64,000 nt of DNA from Paraphaeosphaeria minitans (GCA_015832175.1 WJXW01000012.1:1632001-1696000); one strand, 5' to 3'. Shown: positions 30,247-42,900, numbered from the stretch's first letter. A program made the numbers and translations. Notes: generated by a model not told the origin, from the letters alone.

Positions 30247-33200
30247 CAAGTGTCTATCGCAAACGGGAGGTGGCGACCGGGACTAGACACCTATAGGAGG
30301 AAGGCGCTCGACACGTTACAGTCTCGTGATGGTCGATTGGAGGTAGCAATGGTTGCACACACAAATCGAATACGCACGCGGCACTCTGACAGTGCGGTGA
30401 ATGTCTTGAAAAAAGAAGAAACGAATCAGTGTATCAAAGCTGGAGATCCTGTACAAGTCTGCACACTGCAGGCACGTGTGAAAGATGGAGTCTACTCGCC
30501 GAGGGTGTAGGGGCCTCTCGGAGCCTAAATACTACAGTCAATCTTCCCCATGACAGCACCGACCTGGGAAGTCCGTTGGCTTGATGGCTGCCCAGGTGGA
30601 TCCCGCCCACACGCACGCGTAAAGCCGCCCCTGTGAAACAACAAGTGCATGGTCAGCATCATTCGCACTGACGTGCTACCTAGAGCCCATTGTAAAGTGC
30701 CTATTAGATAGGCTGGCAGCACAAGCAACGCAAGGAAACAATTCCAAGAGGTGGCCAAGACCTGCGAACTCCACTACTGACGCGGAATTCTAGACTCCGC
30801 CGGTCTCAAGGGGTCTTGTCGATGCGTTCGGACATCCGCTATGCTTTGCCAAGGACGTTGGCCTTCACGGGTGGGTGGTATGCTGTAGTCGCCCGAAGCG
30901 GAAGCGCTGGTGAATTGGGCTGCCGTGCCACCGATTTGCCGCTTGGCGTGATATGCCGTCCATTGGAGCACTGTAAGCTGAGGCAGTGCTGCGGTAGACG
31001 GTGGTTTGCCGGGGAAGCAAAGGTGTCTTTGTCATGCTCAATGAGTATGCACGGTGGCGTTAAGGTCTTGATACCCACAAAAACAACCACGGATCGAGTG
31101 AGTGTCAGCATCAACGACATAGGTACTGATCCACTTGAGGGCGGGGACCCCACGCCATCCGTATCTGCAGTCGGCTGTCAGGGAAGGATACCCTGAGTCA
31201 TATTCTGCGACATAAGTATGGATGCTTCGCCATGACTGAAGGCGTAATGCGTCTAGGGAGGAAAGCGGAGCGGGACGCAAGCCCGCGGGCGCTTGGCGGC
31301 GTCCGCGGGACCCTGTAATACACCACTTCTGGTCAAGGCCAGAATGCACCGACTGCGGCCCGTACAACCGCTGAGAGCCCTGGCGATGTCGAACGCCAAC
31401 AATCTGCCCTCGAGTGCGAGTGAGAGTAACACCTTGCTGTGATGAGCAAGTTCCAAGGAATCGAGAATTACACATGTCGGCATTGTGTACATGCACCCAA
31501 GACGGGCAGAACCTCAACGGATGAAATGGGCTAGAGCGCGAAGACCATCCATGGAGGCTGAGTGAAACAACACAGAGCGACTTGGCAATTGTGACGCTCG
31601 ATCGTCATGAGCTCTGATTCGCAGGGAGATGCCAGTGGTCGGTCTTGGGTAAACGTTTGGGCTCCGCCAAACTGCCATGGCCACGGCCGGATGCCACTGA
31701 GATGCAGGTCACTGTCGTACAAGACCGCCGTTTTGCCAACTTCTCCCATTTGTTTGATCGTCTACCGGAAGAAGCAGAAACATGTAGCCTGGGCGTGGGA
31801 TACAAGCAGATTGTGCCAAGCGGCGGCGACCTCTTGGAACTGGTTATCCCTATCTTCATAGTGGAGCTGCTGCATCAGCGGGTGAGGCTGTGTCAAGATA
31901 ACGAAGCAACGTGCCCAGATAGCATCATTGCCATGGCGTCCATCAGCGTAGATGCATACTCGTTGTAACTTCCCAAGCCTGGCCGTAACGCTTACCCGTC
32001 CGTTCCGATGGGTAAATTGTGCGTGTGACAGACAGCGACGCGGCGTGATAAGGGCAAGAACATCTAGTCTTCGGAGGAATGCGCGGCAGTGGAGGTGGAT
32101 ACGCTGGAGGCTGGGGAGGGATGATCGCTGGCCAGGTCTTTGGTGTTGAGGCTTGCCAAGGCGCTTGAGTGGATCTGCGCCAGGGGCAGACAGATCGATC
32201 GAGGCATCTGAGCTTTACAATCCCTCCGTCGCTTTCACTACCGTCAACAATGGTGACGGATAGGGTGGGAAATACCCCACGATCCACCGTCGTTCTCCGC
32301 TGGCTGCTGGGAGCCGGTTTCAACGGCACATATCCAGAACCTTCTCGTATTACCTGCCACAGATAGGCAACATCCACCACACCAACTCGGTCTGGGCTAC
32401 CTATCAGCCGCACGACACGACAAACTCTACAAAAGCACAGCCTCTCCTTATCCCGTCTCCCACGCGCCCATTTCCGGCAATCTACGCATCCGGCCATGCT
32501 GAACCCAACCGCGCAGATCTCTCTCAGCACGCAGCGCCAAGTGCCCGGCTCCCATCCGCACGCGCTTTCACATTCTTTCCTCCTTCCTGGAATTCGTTCC
32601 ATGCGGCTGCAGCGTCAAACAACTGCAGTGCAAGTCATGATGCTACAGCCGGCTGCTCAAGTTTCTGGAGATTCGTGTTGGCCTGTTTGACCCCAGGATC
32701 TCTTATCAGCAACGCTGGACCAGCCGACCTGTTTCGGCTTCTTTCCGAAACAATTCCCTTTCGGCGACCAAGCAACCCATGACACTTCTCCAGAGAGCTA
32801 CCTCTTAGGACCCTGGCCATCGGAAAATAAAGGCTTGGGCTGCAATTTTCTGTCAGAACCACGGCCCGACTTTCCACATGGACTTCCAAATCGCTATGGT
32901 CTTACTCTCTACGCTTGGTACGGAGCTCCGCAGTATCTACAGTAACATTGTGCGGGCGGTTGCACCCGGATGCTCATGACTGTTTCTCCATGCTACAAAC
33001 GTAGCGTCTTGGTGCTGTGGGTACAACGCGTGGACCTGTATTGGCGTCAGTACGCCTCGCTGTCCCGTGATGCCGGTGAGTATGGGCTCTTTTGCTTCTC
33101 TAGGGTTTGTCCAACATGCGTAATACATGCCGGTCATCTGCCTTTCCGCTTCCCCACCTATTAATTACTCTAGAATTTCTAGCCAAGAAATCAATGGTGA

Positions 33201-34097
33201 GGCTATGGGTGCGTCTGCAGGCGACGGCAAAATGTATCACAGGAAGTCGTTGGGGTATCAAAGCATGAAAGTGTCAAAGGGTCGACCTCAAATCAATGCA
33301 AATGCGAAACAATTGACACCCAATCAATAAGAAAGATTTTCCAGACTTGTTCAAGTAGCCTGCCATGTGTATGAAAGACCCGAAGGCTGCTATGAACCTT
33401 GCACCTCAGACCCGAATTCTCCCCTCGCCACTCTACTCTCCACATCCCCCGATATTCACCTGTCTCCATCCTACGTCTTCCCCACAGCACTCAACCAAAA
33501 TAGCTGAAATCACGCACAATCACTTCACGAAAAGAATCCCCCGCCGCAAAAGCCCAATCCCCGGATCCCCACCATCCCATGCCCTTCCCGTCCACCAGAC
33601 GCCCACCTCCTCCCTTCCTCTACCCTCGCGTGTCCGCGACCCCATCCTCTCCCCCCACCTCATCATGCCCACCCCTCTCCACAGTCCCCCTTTAGGTGCC
33701 CCCGAAAATGGTCCCATCAGTTCACAAACCACCCTCAACGCCATTCCCAAACCTAGAAACACGTCTGATACGTGTTGGTGTAGTCCATGCCCTCATCCGC
33801 GGCTGCGCATGCTACCTGCCCATCACCGTCCACCACACGAGTCATAGGGTGGGAAACGTGACTGCGTAGAGCGGACAATTGCAAGTCGCTTTGGCATACG
33901 ATAAGAGGTATGGATTGAACAGTCTAGTTCCACCGCCGCCCCAACGCACAGTAGCCGAAGCCCATCGCATTTGCTTTCCTTTCCGAAGGAAATACGAGAG
34001 AGAGGGAGAGAGAGAGAGAAACGCCGAAAAATGCCGTCCAATGACCAAACTCCATTCCCACACAATCAATGCATTCACATCGTTATACACGCCGCCC
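30247..34097. other. 3.85-kb region without a supportable gene
   Basis: Both strands contain only short frames. The largest is a 219-codon minus frame at 31943-32602 and a Pro/Ser-rich 160-codon plus frame at 33365-33847. Neither has a domain, plausible splice partners or family resemblance. A GAGAGA run lies at 34000-34018. I see no transposon signature. Confidence 0.45.
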
Positions 34098-35711
34098 CTA
34101 GAACCCAAACGGCCCACCTTGGAACTTGAACCCACCGCCACCGGGGAACCCGCCGCCCTGCTGGTGAAAGAAATGCTGGCCGCCGCCGCCGAACGGACTC
34201 CCGTGGAACGGGTGCCCGCCCTGCTGCTGCTCAGGGTTATTCGGGTCATCCCCATTGTCGAAGCGCTGCTTGAGTTCCGGGTCCGACAAAACCTCGTACG
34301 CCTCGTTGATAGCCGCCATCTTCTTTTGCGCCTCCTCGGGCGTGATGCCCTGCGCGGCTGCCTTGTCCGGGTGGTTCACCTTGGACAGCTTGCGGTAGGC
34401 TTTCTTGATGTCGCGCTCGTCGGCGGCGCGGGTGACGCCGAGTACTTTGTAGTAGTCTTTTTGCTTAGAGCGCTTGAGGAGGGTATGTGCCTTGAGGAGG
34501 AGAGTTTGGATTTTCTCCGTTTGGCCATGCGCTTCTTTGGCGGTTTCGAGGGTACGGATGGCGTCTTCGAAGTCGTCAGTGTCGAGTTGTTTTTGGGCTT
34601 GGTGGAGGAGGCCAGGGAGGGAGTTGGGGTTTAGTTTGAGAGCTTCGTCGCAGTATTGGGCCCCCTTCTTGAAGTTGTTCATCTGTTGCGGGTTAGTCTG
34701 TGTAGCGCGGAGTGAGCGATCCAAGAAGCTTACCTCTGTGTATGCCTCGCACGTCATCTCCACTAGCTCATTGTAGAGGCCTTGTGGGGCGTTCTTGAAG
34801 ATGTAGCCATCCTTGACGTAGCCCTCAAAGTCTTCTTTCACCTCCTTGAGAAGACCAGGGTCCTCCTCGCCGCGCTCAATGAGGTATTTTACTCCTGTTG
34901 CCCACTGCTGCTTTTCGAATGCTTTCCGGACCTTCTTCAGCTCTTTCTCGAGATTCTTCTCTCTTCTCCTCAGCTGCATGCACACCTTCGAATCTGGGTC
35001 GGACTGGAGGCATTGCGCGATGTGCTTGAGACCCTTCTCTGTCTCCCCGAGCGAGTAGAATGCCATGGCGGAGCTTTGGAGGTGCGGCTCAATGTCACCC
35101 GTGTTGATTTGCAGGAGGTGTTGCAAGTCGCTGATACCCTCGACGACTTCGCCTTTCTCAAAGCGACAGTGCGCCCTCGTTCTTCGGATATCATAGGCAG
35201 CTCCCGCGACCAGGATGGCGGTACCTGACTGGCTGACACACGTCTCCCAATCTCCCTCGTCTGCCGCCTCTTTTGCTAACATGGCAGCACCCTGTGCCTC
35301 GTCCAGTTGCAACAGCTCGTCCGATTTCCCCGCAGCCGCGTAGTCCTTCCGTGCCGCAGCCCAATCGGCCTTGCGGGCCCGTATCTTTGCCCGCTGCACC
35401 AATGCGCCCTCGAATCCAGGCTTCAGCTCGAGAACCTTGTCGAAGTCATTCTGCGCCTGGGCCGTCTTGCCGAGCGAGAGATAGGCAGCGCCGCGGCGGA
35501 AGAACGTGAGGTAGTTCTTGGGGTCGCGTTGGATGGCGACGTCGAAGTAGGTGAGGGCTTCCTGCGCGTTCCCGGTTGCGAGCTTGATGCCGGCATCTTT
35601 GATCAACTGCGCCACGGGCGTATCCGCAGGGATGTCGGCGGCGGAGAGCGCAAGCGATAGCGAAGCATTCGCAACCAGACCGAGGGCCAGTGTGGACAAT
35701 CGCAGAATCAT
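34098..35711 (-). CDS. ER-lumenal TPR/J-domain co-chaperone, DNAJC3 (P58-IPK)-like
   Basis: Two exons (35711-34734, 34682-34098) encode 520 residues. An N-terminal signal peptide (MILRLSTLALGLVANASLS) is followed by tandem TPRs to about residue 385, including AIKLATGNAQEALTYFDVAI-like and AQNDFDKVLELKPGFEGAL repeats. The J domain at about 397-465 (KDYYKVLGVTRAADERDIKK) has the invariant HPD at 430-432 (KVNHPDKAA). A Gly/Phe/His-rich tail follows. This order is that of DNAJC3/P58IPK, which delivers misfolded clients to BiP in the ER lumen. There is no KDEL-type signal at the C-terminus. The intron is 51 nt with GTAAGC, CTAAC and CAACAG signals. It is a multiple of three and stop-free, so a simple ORF caller would read through and insert 17 residues. 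Confidence 0.94.
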   Translation of the reverse strand: MILRLSTLALGLVANASLSLALSAADIPADTPVAQLIKDAGIKLATGNAQEALTYFDVAIQRDPKNYLTFFRRGAAYLSLGKTAQAQNDFDKVLELKPGFEGALVQRAKIRARKADWAAARKDYAAAGKSDELLQLDEAQGAAMLAKEAADEGDWETCVSQSGTAILVAGAAYDIRRTRAHCRFEKGEVVEGISDLQHLLQINTGDIEPHLQSSAMAFYSLGETEKGLKHIAQCLQSDPDSKVCMQLRRREKNLEKELKKVRKAFEKQQWATGVKYLIERGEEDPGLLKEVKEDFEGYVKDGYIFKNAPQGLYNELVEMTCEAYTEVSFLDRSLRATQTNPQQMNNFKKGAQYCDEALKLNPNSLPGLLHQAQKQLDTDDFEDAIRTLETAKEAHGQTEKIQTLLLKAHTLLKRSKQKDYYKVLGVTRAADERDIKKAYRKLSKVNHPDKAAAQGITPEEAQKKMAAINEAYEVLSDPELKQRFDNGDDPNNPEQQQGGHPFHGSPFGGGGQHFFHQQGGGFPGGGGFKFQGGPFGF

Positions 35712-36727
35712 GGTCGCAGTATGTGGGGCCTAGTGCGAGGGCTCGACGACTTGATTTGAATGAGTGACGCCGGCGGGTGGGTTAGTCAAGAATGCCGAAG
35801 CATGAACGCCTTAGGGCATGGAAGGAAAGGCGCGAGTGGCGGGCTTATATCTGTATAGTGAAGGAGCGACGTGGTTCAGACCGGCGGTTTGTTGAAAGTT
35901 GTCCTCTTTGGACGCCCCGGTCGCATTGGAGCGTCCGTGCGACCCCTGTCCCCCACGCCCTTGTGGCAGAATCACGCCGCCCGGCAAACTTAAGACGACT
36001 ACGCTAAACGCTTGCTTCGCTTCAGGAGGCGAGGCCTACTACTCTAACACCAAATCTCTACTTAGAACGTAATAATTTCAATTCATATCTTATTTCACCT
36101 CCTTTTACACTCTACTAATATTGTATTTATAATGTATAAATAGGATCATTATATATATATATATATATATATATTTAACTTACTTAAAAGCTACCTATAT
36201 TGTCTATAGAAAAAGTAAACCTAACTAGTACTTACTTTAGTTTAATTTTTTTTATTTCTTATTTATAATTAAAATAAAATCTAGTTATTTTATATTACAG
36301 AATTATCTTAAAATACTAAGCATAGTTTCGTGAGTATTAATTATTAATAGAGTATATTTTTTCTATAGTTTTGTTGTATATTAAGTTAGAGGTCTCTTCC
36401 TAATTAATAGGTTTTCTAAAGGAATCTTATAAAGAAAAGTATAGAAAAGATGAACAAGACTAGCATATACGTTACTAAGCAATAAGAGGTCCGTTCTAGC
36501 TAGGATACTAGTAGATCACTCAGCTTAGTGGGGGCCTATACTTTACCGATGATTGCCCGCACCGCTGCCGCGCGCATCGTCATCAGCCGTCAGGTCCCAA
36601 GCGTCCCAACCTTGTGATAACTTGCGCATACAGTAGATTCCTGGCTTGCCTATTCTTTCGCTATTTCCTTTTGCCTATTCTTCACACTGTTGTCCATGCT
36701 GCAGTGGACCGATCCTCTCTCACAATC
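35712..36727. other. Intergenic region containing an AT-rich island
   Basis: The first 300 bases are the DNAJC3-like promoter side. About 36040-36540 is an AT island (annotated separately). The last 190 bases lead into the GH5 gene and include an in-frame open upstream extension without coding character. Confidence 0.5.
36040..36540. repeat. AT-rich, TA-rich island (probable RIP-degraded repeat)
   Basis: Base composition drops abruptly to very AT-rich with a (TA/AT) run at about 36151-36173, then returns abruptly to normal at about 36540. No open frame survives. Such sharp islands in Pezizomycotina are usually transposon copies mutated by repeat-induced point mutation. Nothing identifies the original element. 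Confidence 0.6.
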
Positions 36728-39135
36728 ATGGCCCCCCTCCGTCTGCGCATCGACGGGCGTACGTTCCGAGACAGCGCCAACCGCGAGGTGACGCTCCATG
36801 GGATCAACTGCGCTGCCGACGCAAAGTTCCCCGCCACGCCAGACCAGCCCTCATATATCGCCGACAAATTCTTCGATGGCGACAATGTCTCCTTCGTCAA
36901 CAGGCCCTTCTCTGTCGAAGACGCTGCAACCCACTTTGCACGATTACGTAGCTGGGGCTACAACACAATAAGGTACATCTTTACCTGGGAGGCAATAGAA
37001 CATGCAGGACCCGGCAAGTATGATGAAGAGTGGATACAGCATACTATCACTATTTTGCGCAAGGCAAAGGACTATGGCTTCTACATCTTCATGGATCCGC
37101 ATCAGGATGTTGTACGTACCTCCAAGTCGCCTGGATGCGCTTACTGACACTCCCTTCAGTGGTCACGGTTCTCTGGAGGCTCAGGCGCGCCCATGTGGAC
37201 GCTCTACGCCTGCGGGCTGGACCCGACCTTCTTTGACGTCACCCAAGCTGCCCTCGTTCAGAACTTATACCCAGAACCGGAAAACTACCCCAAGATGATA
37301 TGGGCAACCAACTATACGAGACTCGCGTGCCAGGTCGTCTTCACCCTCTTTTTCGCCGGCAATGAGTTCGCTCCCAAGGCCATCATTGACGGCAAAAACA
37401 TCCAGCATTACCTGCAGGATCACTACATCGGCGCGGTTGAGCACCTTGCCAAGCGCATCAACGAGGCCGGCGATCTCTGGCACGACCCAATCGTGGGCTT
37501 CGAGAGCATGAATGAGCCCAATCGCGGCATCATCGGCTACCAAGACATCTCCGCCATCCCAAGTGAACAGAAGCTGCAAAAGGGGACCTCGCCCACTGCG
37601 TGGCAAGCCATACTTACCGGATCGGGAAATGCTTGCGAGATAGACACCTGGGACTTTGGCGGCTTGGGCCCCTACAAGTCCGGCAGCACATTAGTCGATC
37701 CAAAAGGAAAATCAGCATGGCTTTCGTCAAGTTACGACGATACGAAATACGGCTGGAAACGCGACTCCGGATGGCGTTTAGGCCAATGCCTGTGGGCACA
37801 ACATGGTGTCTGGGACCCGGCCACCAACACACTTCTCAAAAAGGACTATTTTGCGAAGGATCCTCGAAATGGCGTCACCATAGACTACGAGTACTTTAGC
37901 AATCATTGGTTTTTGGACCACTGGCGGCGATACAGCACGATGGTCAAAGCTATATTTCCGGATTCTCTAATGTTCTTACAAGCGCCTGTCTTAGAAATCC
38001 CGCCTGCGATCAAAGGCACCAGCGACGACGATCCCAACATAGTTTTTTGTCCGCATTTCTACGACGGTATCACGCTGTTGACTAAGAAATGGTAAGTGCG
38101 AGCCTGGTCGTGGCGTTCTTCTGCTGACACCCTTCAGGAACCGTGTCTGGAATGTTGATGTTTTTGGAGTGTTAAGAGGGAAATACCTCACTCCAGCATT
38201 TGCGATAAAGATAGGAGAGAATGCAATCCGGAACTGCTTTGCACAACAATTGACTGCAATACGAGAAGAGGGAGTTGACAAGATGGGCATCCATCCATGT
38301 TTATTTTCCGAAATTGGCATACCCTACGACATGGACGACAAGTTCGCGTATAAGACAGGTAATTATAGCAGCCAGATTGCAGCCCTGGACGCCAACCATT
38401 TTGCACTGGAAAAAAGTCTTGCCAATGGCTTTGCGTTGTGGACTTACACCGTCAATGTATGTCTGCCGCCATCATGATCCATTGCGCTTGCTTACATGTT
38501 CGTAGAATAATCACTTTTGGGGCGACCAGTGGAATGGTGAAGATTTGTCCATCTACTCGGTGGACGACAAACCTGTGCCAAACGCAGGCTCGTTCCCAGA
38601 AGCGCAGTCTCGCGCATCTCTCGATGTCAACTCCCCCTCGTACTCGAGAGCGCAGTCGGCGGAGACGCTAAGGGTGGATCCTGCTAACCTTGGGAAATCG
38701 CTGACGGTGGACCGCATGAGCTCGAAAACCGACGATGGCGACGTGAGGGGCCTCCGGGCGGCAGAGGCTTTCATCCGTCCAACACCATTCGCCACGCACG
38801 GCGATGTCACAGCGTATGGCTTCGATTTGAAGAACGCAACGTTCAAGTTGTCGCTCTCAGCACCAAGCTCCACGCCAGACGATGCGCCAAGCGTTGTGTA
38901 CCTCCCGGAATTCCACTTCCCCAGCCAAACCGTCGAGATCAGCGGGGGCAAGTGGAGCATCGCCACCGAAGAACACAATGGTGCGGTGCAGCAGATACTC
39001 AGGTGGTGGCACGCGGAGGGTGACCAGACGATGAGCGTCAAAGGCGTGGTGCGCAGACAGGGAGGTCCGCTCTCGAGCGAGGAAGACGAAGGCTACCTCA
39101 AGCAGTGTCAGAAGCAGGCTTGTGTTGTCATGTAG
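36728..39135 (+). CDS. GH5 glucosylceramidase / steryl-beta-glucosidase-like enzyme
   Basis: Four exons (36728-37111, 37160-38091, 38138-38456, 38506-39135) encode 754 residues. The GH5 barrel begins LRIDGRTFRDSANREVTLHGIN and includes FYIFMDPHQDVWSRFSGG. The acid/base Glu247 is in FESMNEPNRG and the nucleophile Glu497 in CLFSEIGIPYD. NNHFWGDQWNGEDLS ends the catalytic domain, and a beta-rich C-terminal domain follows. This layout is that of the fungal EGCrP/Sgl1/Egh1 type, which hydrolyses glucosylceramide or ergosteryl glucoside. There is no signal peptide, in line with a cytosolic or vacuolar enzyme. Unusually, the protein ends KQACVVM, a CaaX-type motif that could be farnesylated. The ATG at 36728 was chosen because the family begins there. 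Confidence 0.92.
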
Positions 39136-39920
39136 TCTTGGGACGCATGGACTAGTTTCGAGTCGGGCGGGCGTTATTTTTGGCTGACAGGCGTTCATGC
39201 ACGGTGATGTAATGGGTGCTCGTATGATTCTCACATGCAAGCTTTTTTTTTCTCAGGCGTTGGGTGCGAGCATTATGGCACACACAGAGACCGGGATATG
39301 GTCGGATGAGGAAGTGTAGATGGCGGAAAGGTAGCTGGGAGGGTGTAGCTGGGAGGGTGTAGCTGGGAGGGTATAACTGGGAGGGTATAGCTGGGATTGC
39401 ACAACTGGTAGTGTATAGCTAGCATATGGCTACGACTGGCATACCGCTACGAGTGTATAGCTGGCATATCGTAACGAGTGTATAGCTGATATCGCTACTC
39501 GTGACCACCTGACATCGCGTTTCGGCGGCCCAATAGGCGGCAGCGGCAGCCTTGAACGCGTTTTGTGACACTGCGAGACGTGACTGTGAAGCGACCAGTC
39601 ACTCCCTCCAACATTGTTTGTGTCTGTCTGAGTCGACGGCTCTTCTATTTATCTTCGCTCGTTGGCCGGCGATGAGTAGAGCACGCGCACTCTAGGCAGA
39701 CTCTACACCGACTTCGTGAGCCCACAACGCACCACCGCTTTCTCTGCCAGCGCACGCCTGCCCTGGACTTCTGCCGCCCCGAGAATAGCGATCCCGCGCC
39801 CGCCAAACCGCCCCCAACAGTTGGGCTACTTCGCACGCCACATCTTCATCGCCCGTTGCCGCTCCTAGACGCTTCGCTCAGGGTGTCGAGCGCCCAAAAG
39901 AGCAAAAGAGCCTTGCGACC
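39136..39920. other. Intergenic region, exportin promoter side
   Basis: It contains a poly-T run at 39244-39253, a 14-bp minisatellite (annotated separately) and a C-rich leader before the exportin start at 39921. No gene is seen. Confidence 0.5.
39331..39490. repeat. 14-bp degenerate minisatellite (GTAGCTGGGAGGGT)n
   Basis: Four to five near-perfect tandem copies of GTAGCTGGGAGGGT are followed by increasingly divergent copies (TATAGCTGGCATAT-like) to about 39490, giving a gradient of decay. Confidence 0.85.
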
Positions 39921-42900
39921 ATGGATGCGGCGTCTGCAACCCCGCAAGACGGCCATGCGGGCGGCATCAACGGCCACACGGCCGACCTCTCGCAGGTGCT
40001 GGCCGCGCTGCAGGCAATTTATGCGCCCACGTCGAACAACGAAACACGCCGCCAGGCCACCGAGTACCTCGAGCAGGCCAAGCGCCACCCCGAAGCACCT
40101 TCACACGGCCACACCCTCGCCCTCGATACGTCGCAGCCGGCGCAGCTCCGTCACTATGGCCTCACCATGCTGGAGTTCTCCATCCGGTACAGCTGGGAGG
40201 ACTTCACCGAGGAACAGGGCAACGTGCTGCGCGGCTACGTCGTCGACCTGGCCCAGAGCATCGCCGCAGAAGACCCCGTCTATCTGCGCAACAAGGTGGC
40301 CCAGCTGTGGACCGAGGTTGCGAAGCGCTCGTGGGGCGCCGAGTGGATGGACATGGACCAGCAGCTCGTCGAGCTGTGGCAGTCGTCGCTGCACCACCAG
40401 GCCGTGGTGCTGTACGTGCTTGAGACGCTGTCCGAGGAGATTTTCAACCGCGAAGACCCCACGGCCGGTCTGCGAGGCAGCGACCTGGGTCGCGCATGCG
40501 TCGAGATCTTCACACCCCAAGCTGTGCTCACCGACTATCTGCCCGGCCGCGACAAGAGCTTGAACGTACGCTACGGGGACGTGGGCTGGCTCAAGAGGCT
40601 GTGCGACAATTTGTCGTGGTCTTTGTCCCAGGACTACCAGCACCAGGAGGCGGTCAAGCTGTGTGCTGTGAAGACCATGAACGCTCTCCGAGCATGCATG
40701 CCATGGGTCATGCCGAAGGCGATTGCCGCAGTCCAGGTCATTGAGCATGTGTGCAAGGCTCTCGCCGTGCCCGTGACCGAGCTTCAAGTCGTATGCACCA
40801 CCACACGTCTGTTTTATTTCCATTGCTGACCGGCACGCTAGGCTTCAGTCGATGTCCTGCAGGCAATCTACACTCGTCATCACCTTCATGACGACGAGTT
40901 TGTAGAGCTTGTGTGCCCAATGTTCACTCCTGGCAGCGTGTCGCTTCTGCAGGAGGTATACAACTGGACGCTGGCCGACATGAACATCCATAATCTAGAC
41001 GAGAGCAAGTACAACCTTTGCAAGAAACTTTCCGAGGTAACAAACTAACCTGCCTTCCCTCGTCTGACACTGACATGTACAGCTGGCTAACAGCCTCGGC
41101 CTATTCATCGAACAGAAGCCCCAGCAGGTTCCCGAGGGCAGCGACCTTCCGGGCATCTTCCAGTTTCTGTACGACGTGGCACGCAATCCCAGCCTGGTTG
41201 TATCGATTCCCGTGCTTCATTGCTGGACCAAATTACTGCGCTCTAAAATTGTTCGCGAGTCACCCGTAGTAACGAACATGCTGGGCGGACTGTTAGAGAT
41301 CTGCTGCGCACGGTTAATCCGTTACGAAGTGTTCCCAGAAGATTCCGAAGAGGTTACAATCCTCTTCCTAAATGAAGATATCGACACCGTGCCCGAGCGA
41401 CATGCTTTCCTTGGCAACTACCGAAGGTTCTGTGCCGATGTCATTGATGTTCTCGTACGGCGAACACCCGTTGAGGCCATGGAGCACATACTTGGTCAGG
41501 CGACAAACACGTTCCAGAGCCTATACAACGACACCCCGCCCTTTCAACCGCAGACCTTCACCAAGCATTCGGCACCCGTACTTAAAGTAGATGCACAAGT
41601 CACGATCATTGACGCAGCGTTGAAGGGCTATCTAAAGTGGCTGGCTACCCATGGAAACGAACCGCAAGAAGATGAACGGAAACGTAACGCTATGGAAGAC
41701 TCGTTCGAACAGTGGGGCCGGCAGGTGTTGCAGGCGCGTTTCGATGATCCTGAAATCGCCAAGAAAATCATACAACTCATGTCGACATTCTCGACCAAAG
41801 CGCTCCCTGACCGTCCCGCTTTTGCTCTTTCTTTTCTTGAATACATGCTTACCGTCAGGCTCGCAGACAACCCTGCCTACCCACAGTATGTCGATGCGGT
41901 GAAGGATCTTGAACGCATATGTAGCCTTGAGATGCAGAAGCTTGCCATGAAGTTTGCTGATGACTTCATGAATGTATACGAACAGTTGGACAATAAGGTC
42001 AACGAAATGATGGCCGATCCTACAACTGATGACCGTCAGCGCATGGCCTACTCTGCGTTCTTGTTTATCATCGTTCACCGATGCACACAATTGGATCGTG
42101 AAAGCCAGGAACAGCGCATGCGGCAAATGCTGACCCAGATCAAGGACGCATGGCGGAAGAATGAGTTTGCAACCTCGGTCTCTTCATTCCAAGCCTTTTG
42201 CGGCAGCCTTGGGATGGCTCAGCTGCCAGAGTTTTTGTCTGCGAACAACTTCCGCGGCGTGCAGGACTGGTCTGAACAGCCACTCAGTGGTGACGGCCAA
42301 GCCATGCAGGCTGCTATACTGGATCACTCACAGGTATGGTACTTGATTCCAATGGGACCACTATGCTGACGCACACTAGCAACTCCCCCTCCGGCTTACA
42401 AAGACGCTCCTGGCCGCATCTACCGAGAAATTGCGTGACGGTTCTGCTGCATACGAATCGGCTGCCCGGTTATGGGCTGAAGTCATACCCGCCCTACTCC
42501 CGAACCTCCTCCAGCTCGTCAGCCATGCGCAAGCTTTCAACGACATCGATTCAAATTGGTCCTACCTTCCATCGGACCTTCAGCAGGTCATCCAGCGAGT
42601 GTTGACTGATCGGTTCTGGCAGGCCGGAATCTCAACCGAGAGCCGCGACGATTTCTTCGCACGCGTGAGTGGGTCAAAGTCGACATACGAAGGGTTCGCA
42701 TCTACTGTCCGAGGTACCGTTCGACAAATCCGAGAGAGCTCTTACTACATTCTTTATTCGCTCACGCGGTTCCGAGATTTCTTCTACGGTATAGAAAACC
42801 TGTCGGGGCCCCTGAGTCAAGCGCTCTACGGACACGCACACGCATTAACGGCACACCACCTCTCTGTTTTACTTACCGTCTCCACACATCTCATTGAGGG

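Noticed and set aside
31943..32602. 219-codon minus-strand frame as a gene
   Set aside because: Arg/Cys/Trp-rich composition, no domain and no plausible splice partners.
33365..33847. 160-codon Pro/Ser-rich plus-strand frame as a gene
   Set aside because: It is the translation of a C/T-rich stretch with no motif and no clear promoter or intron context.
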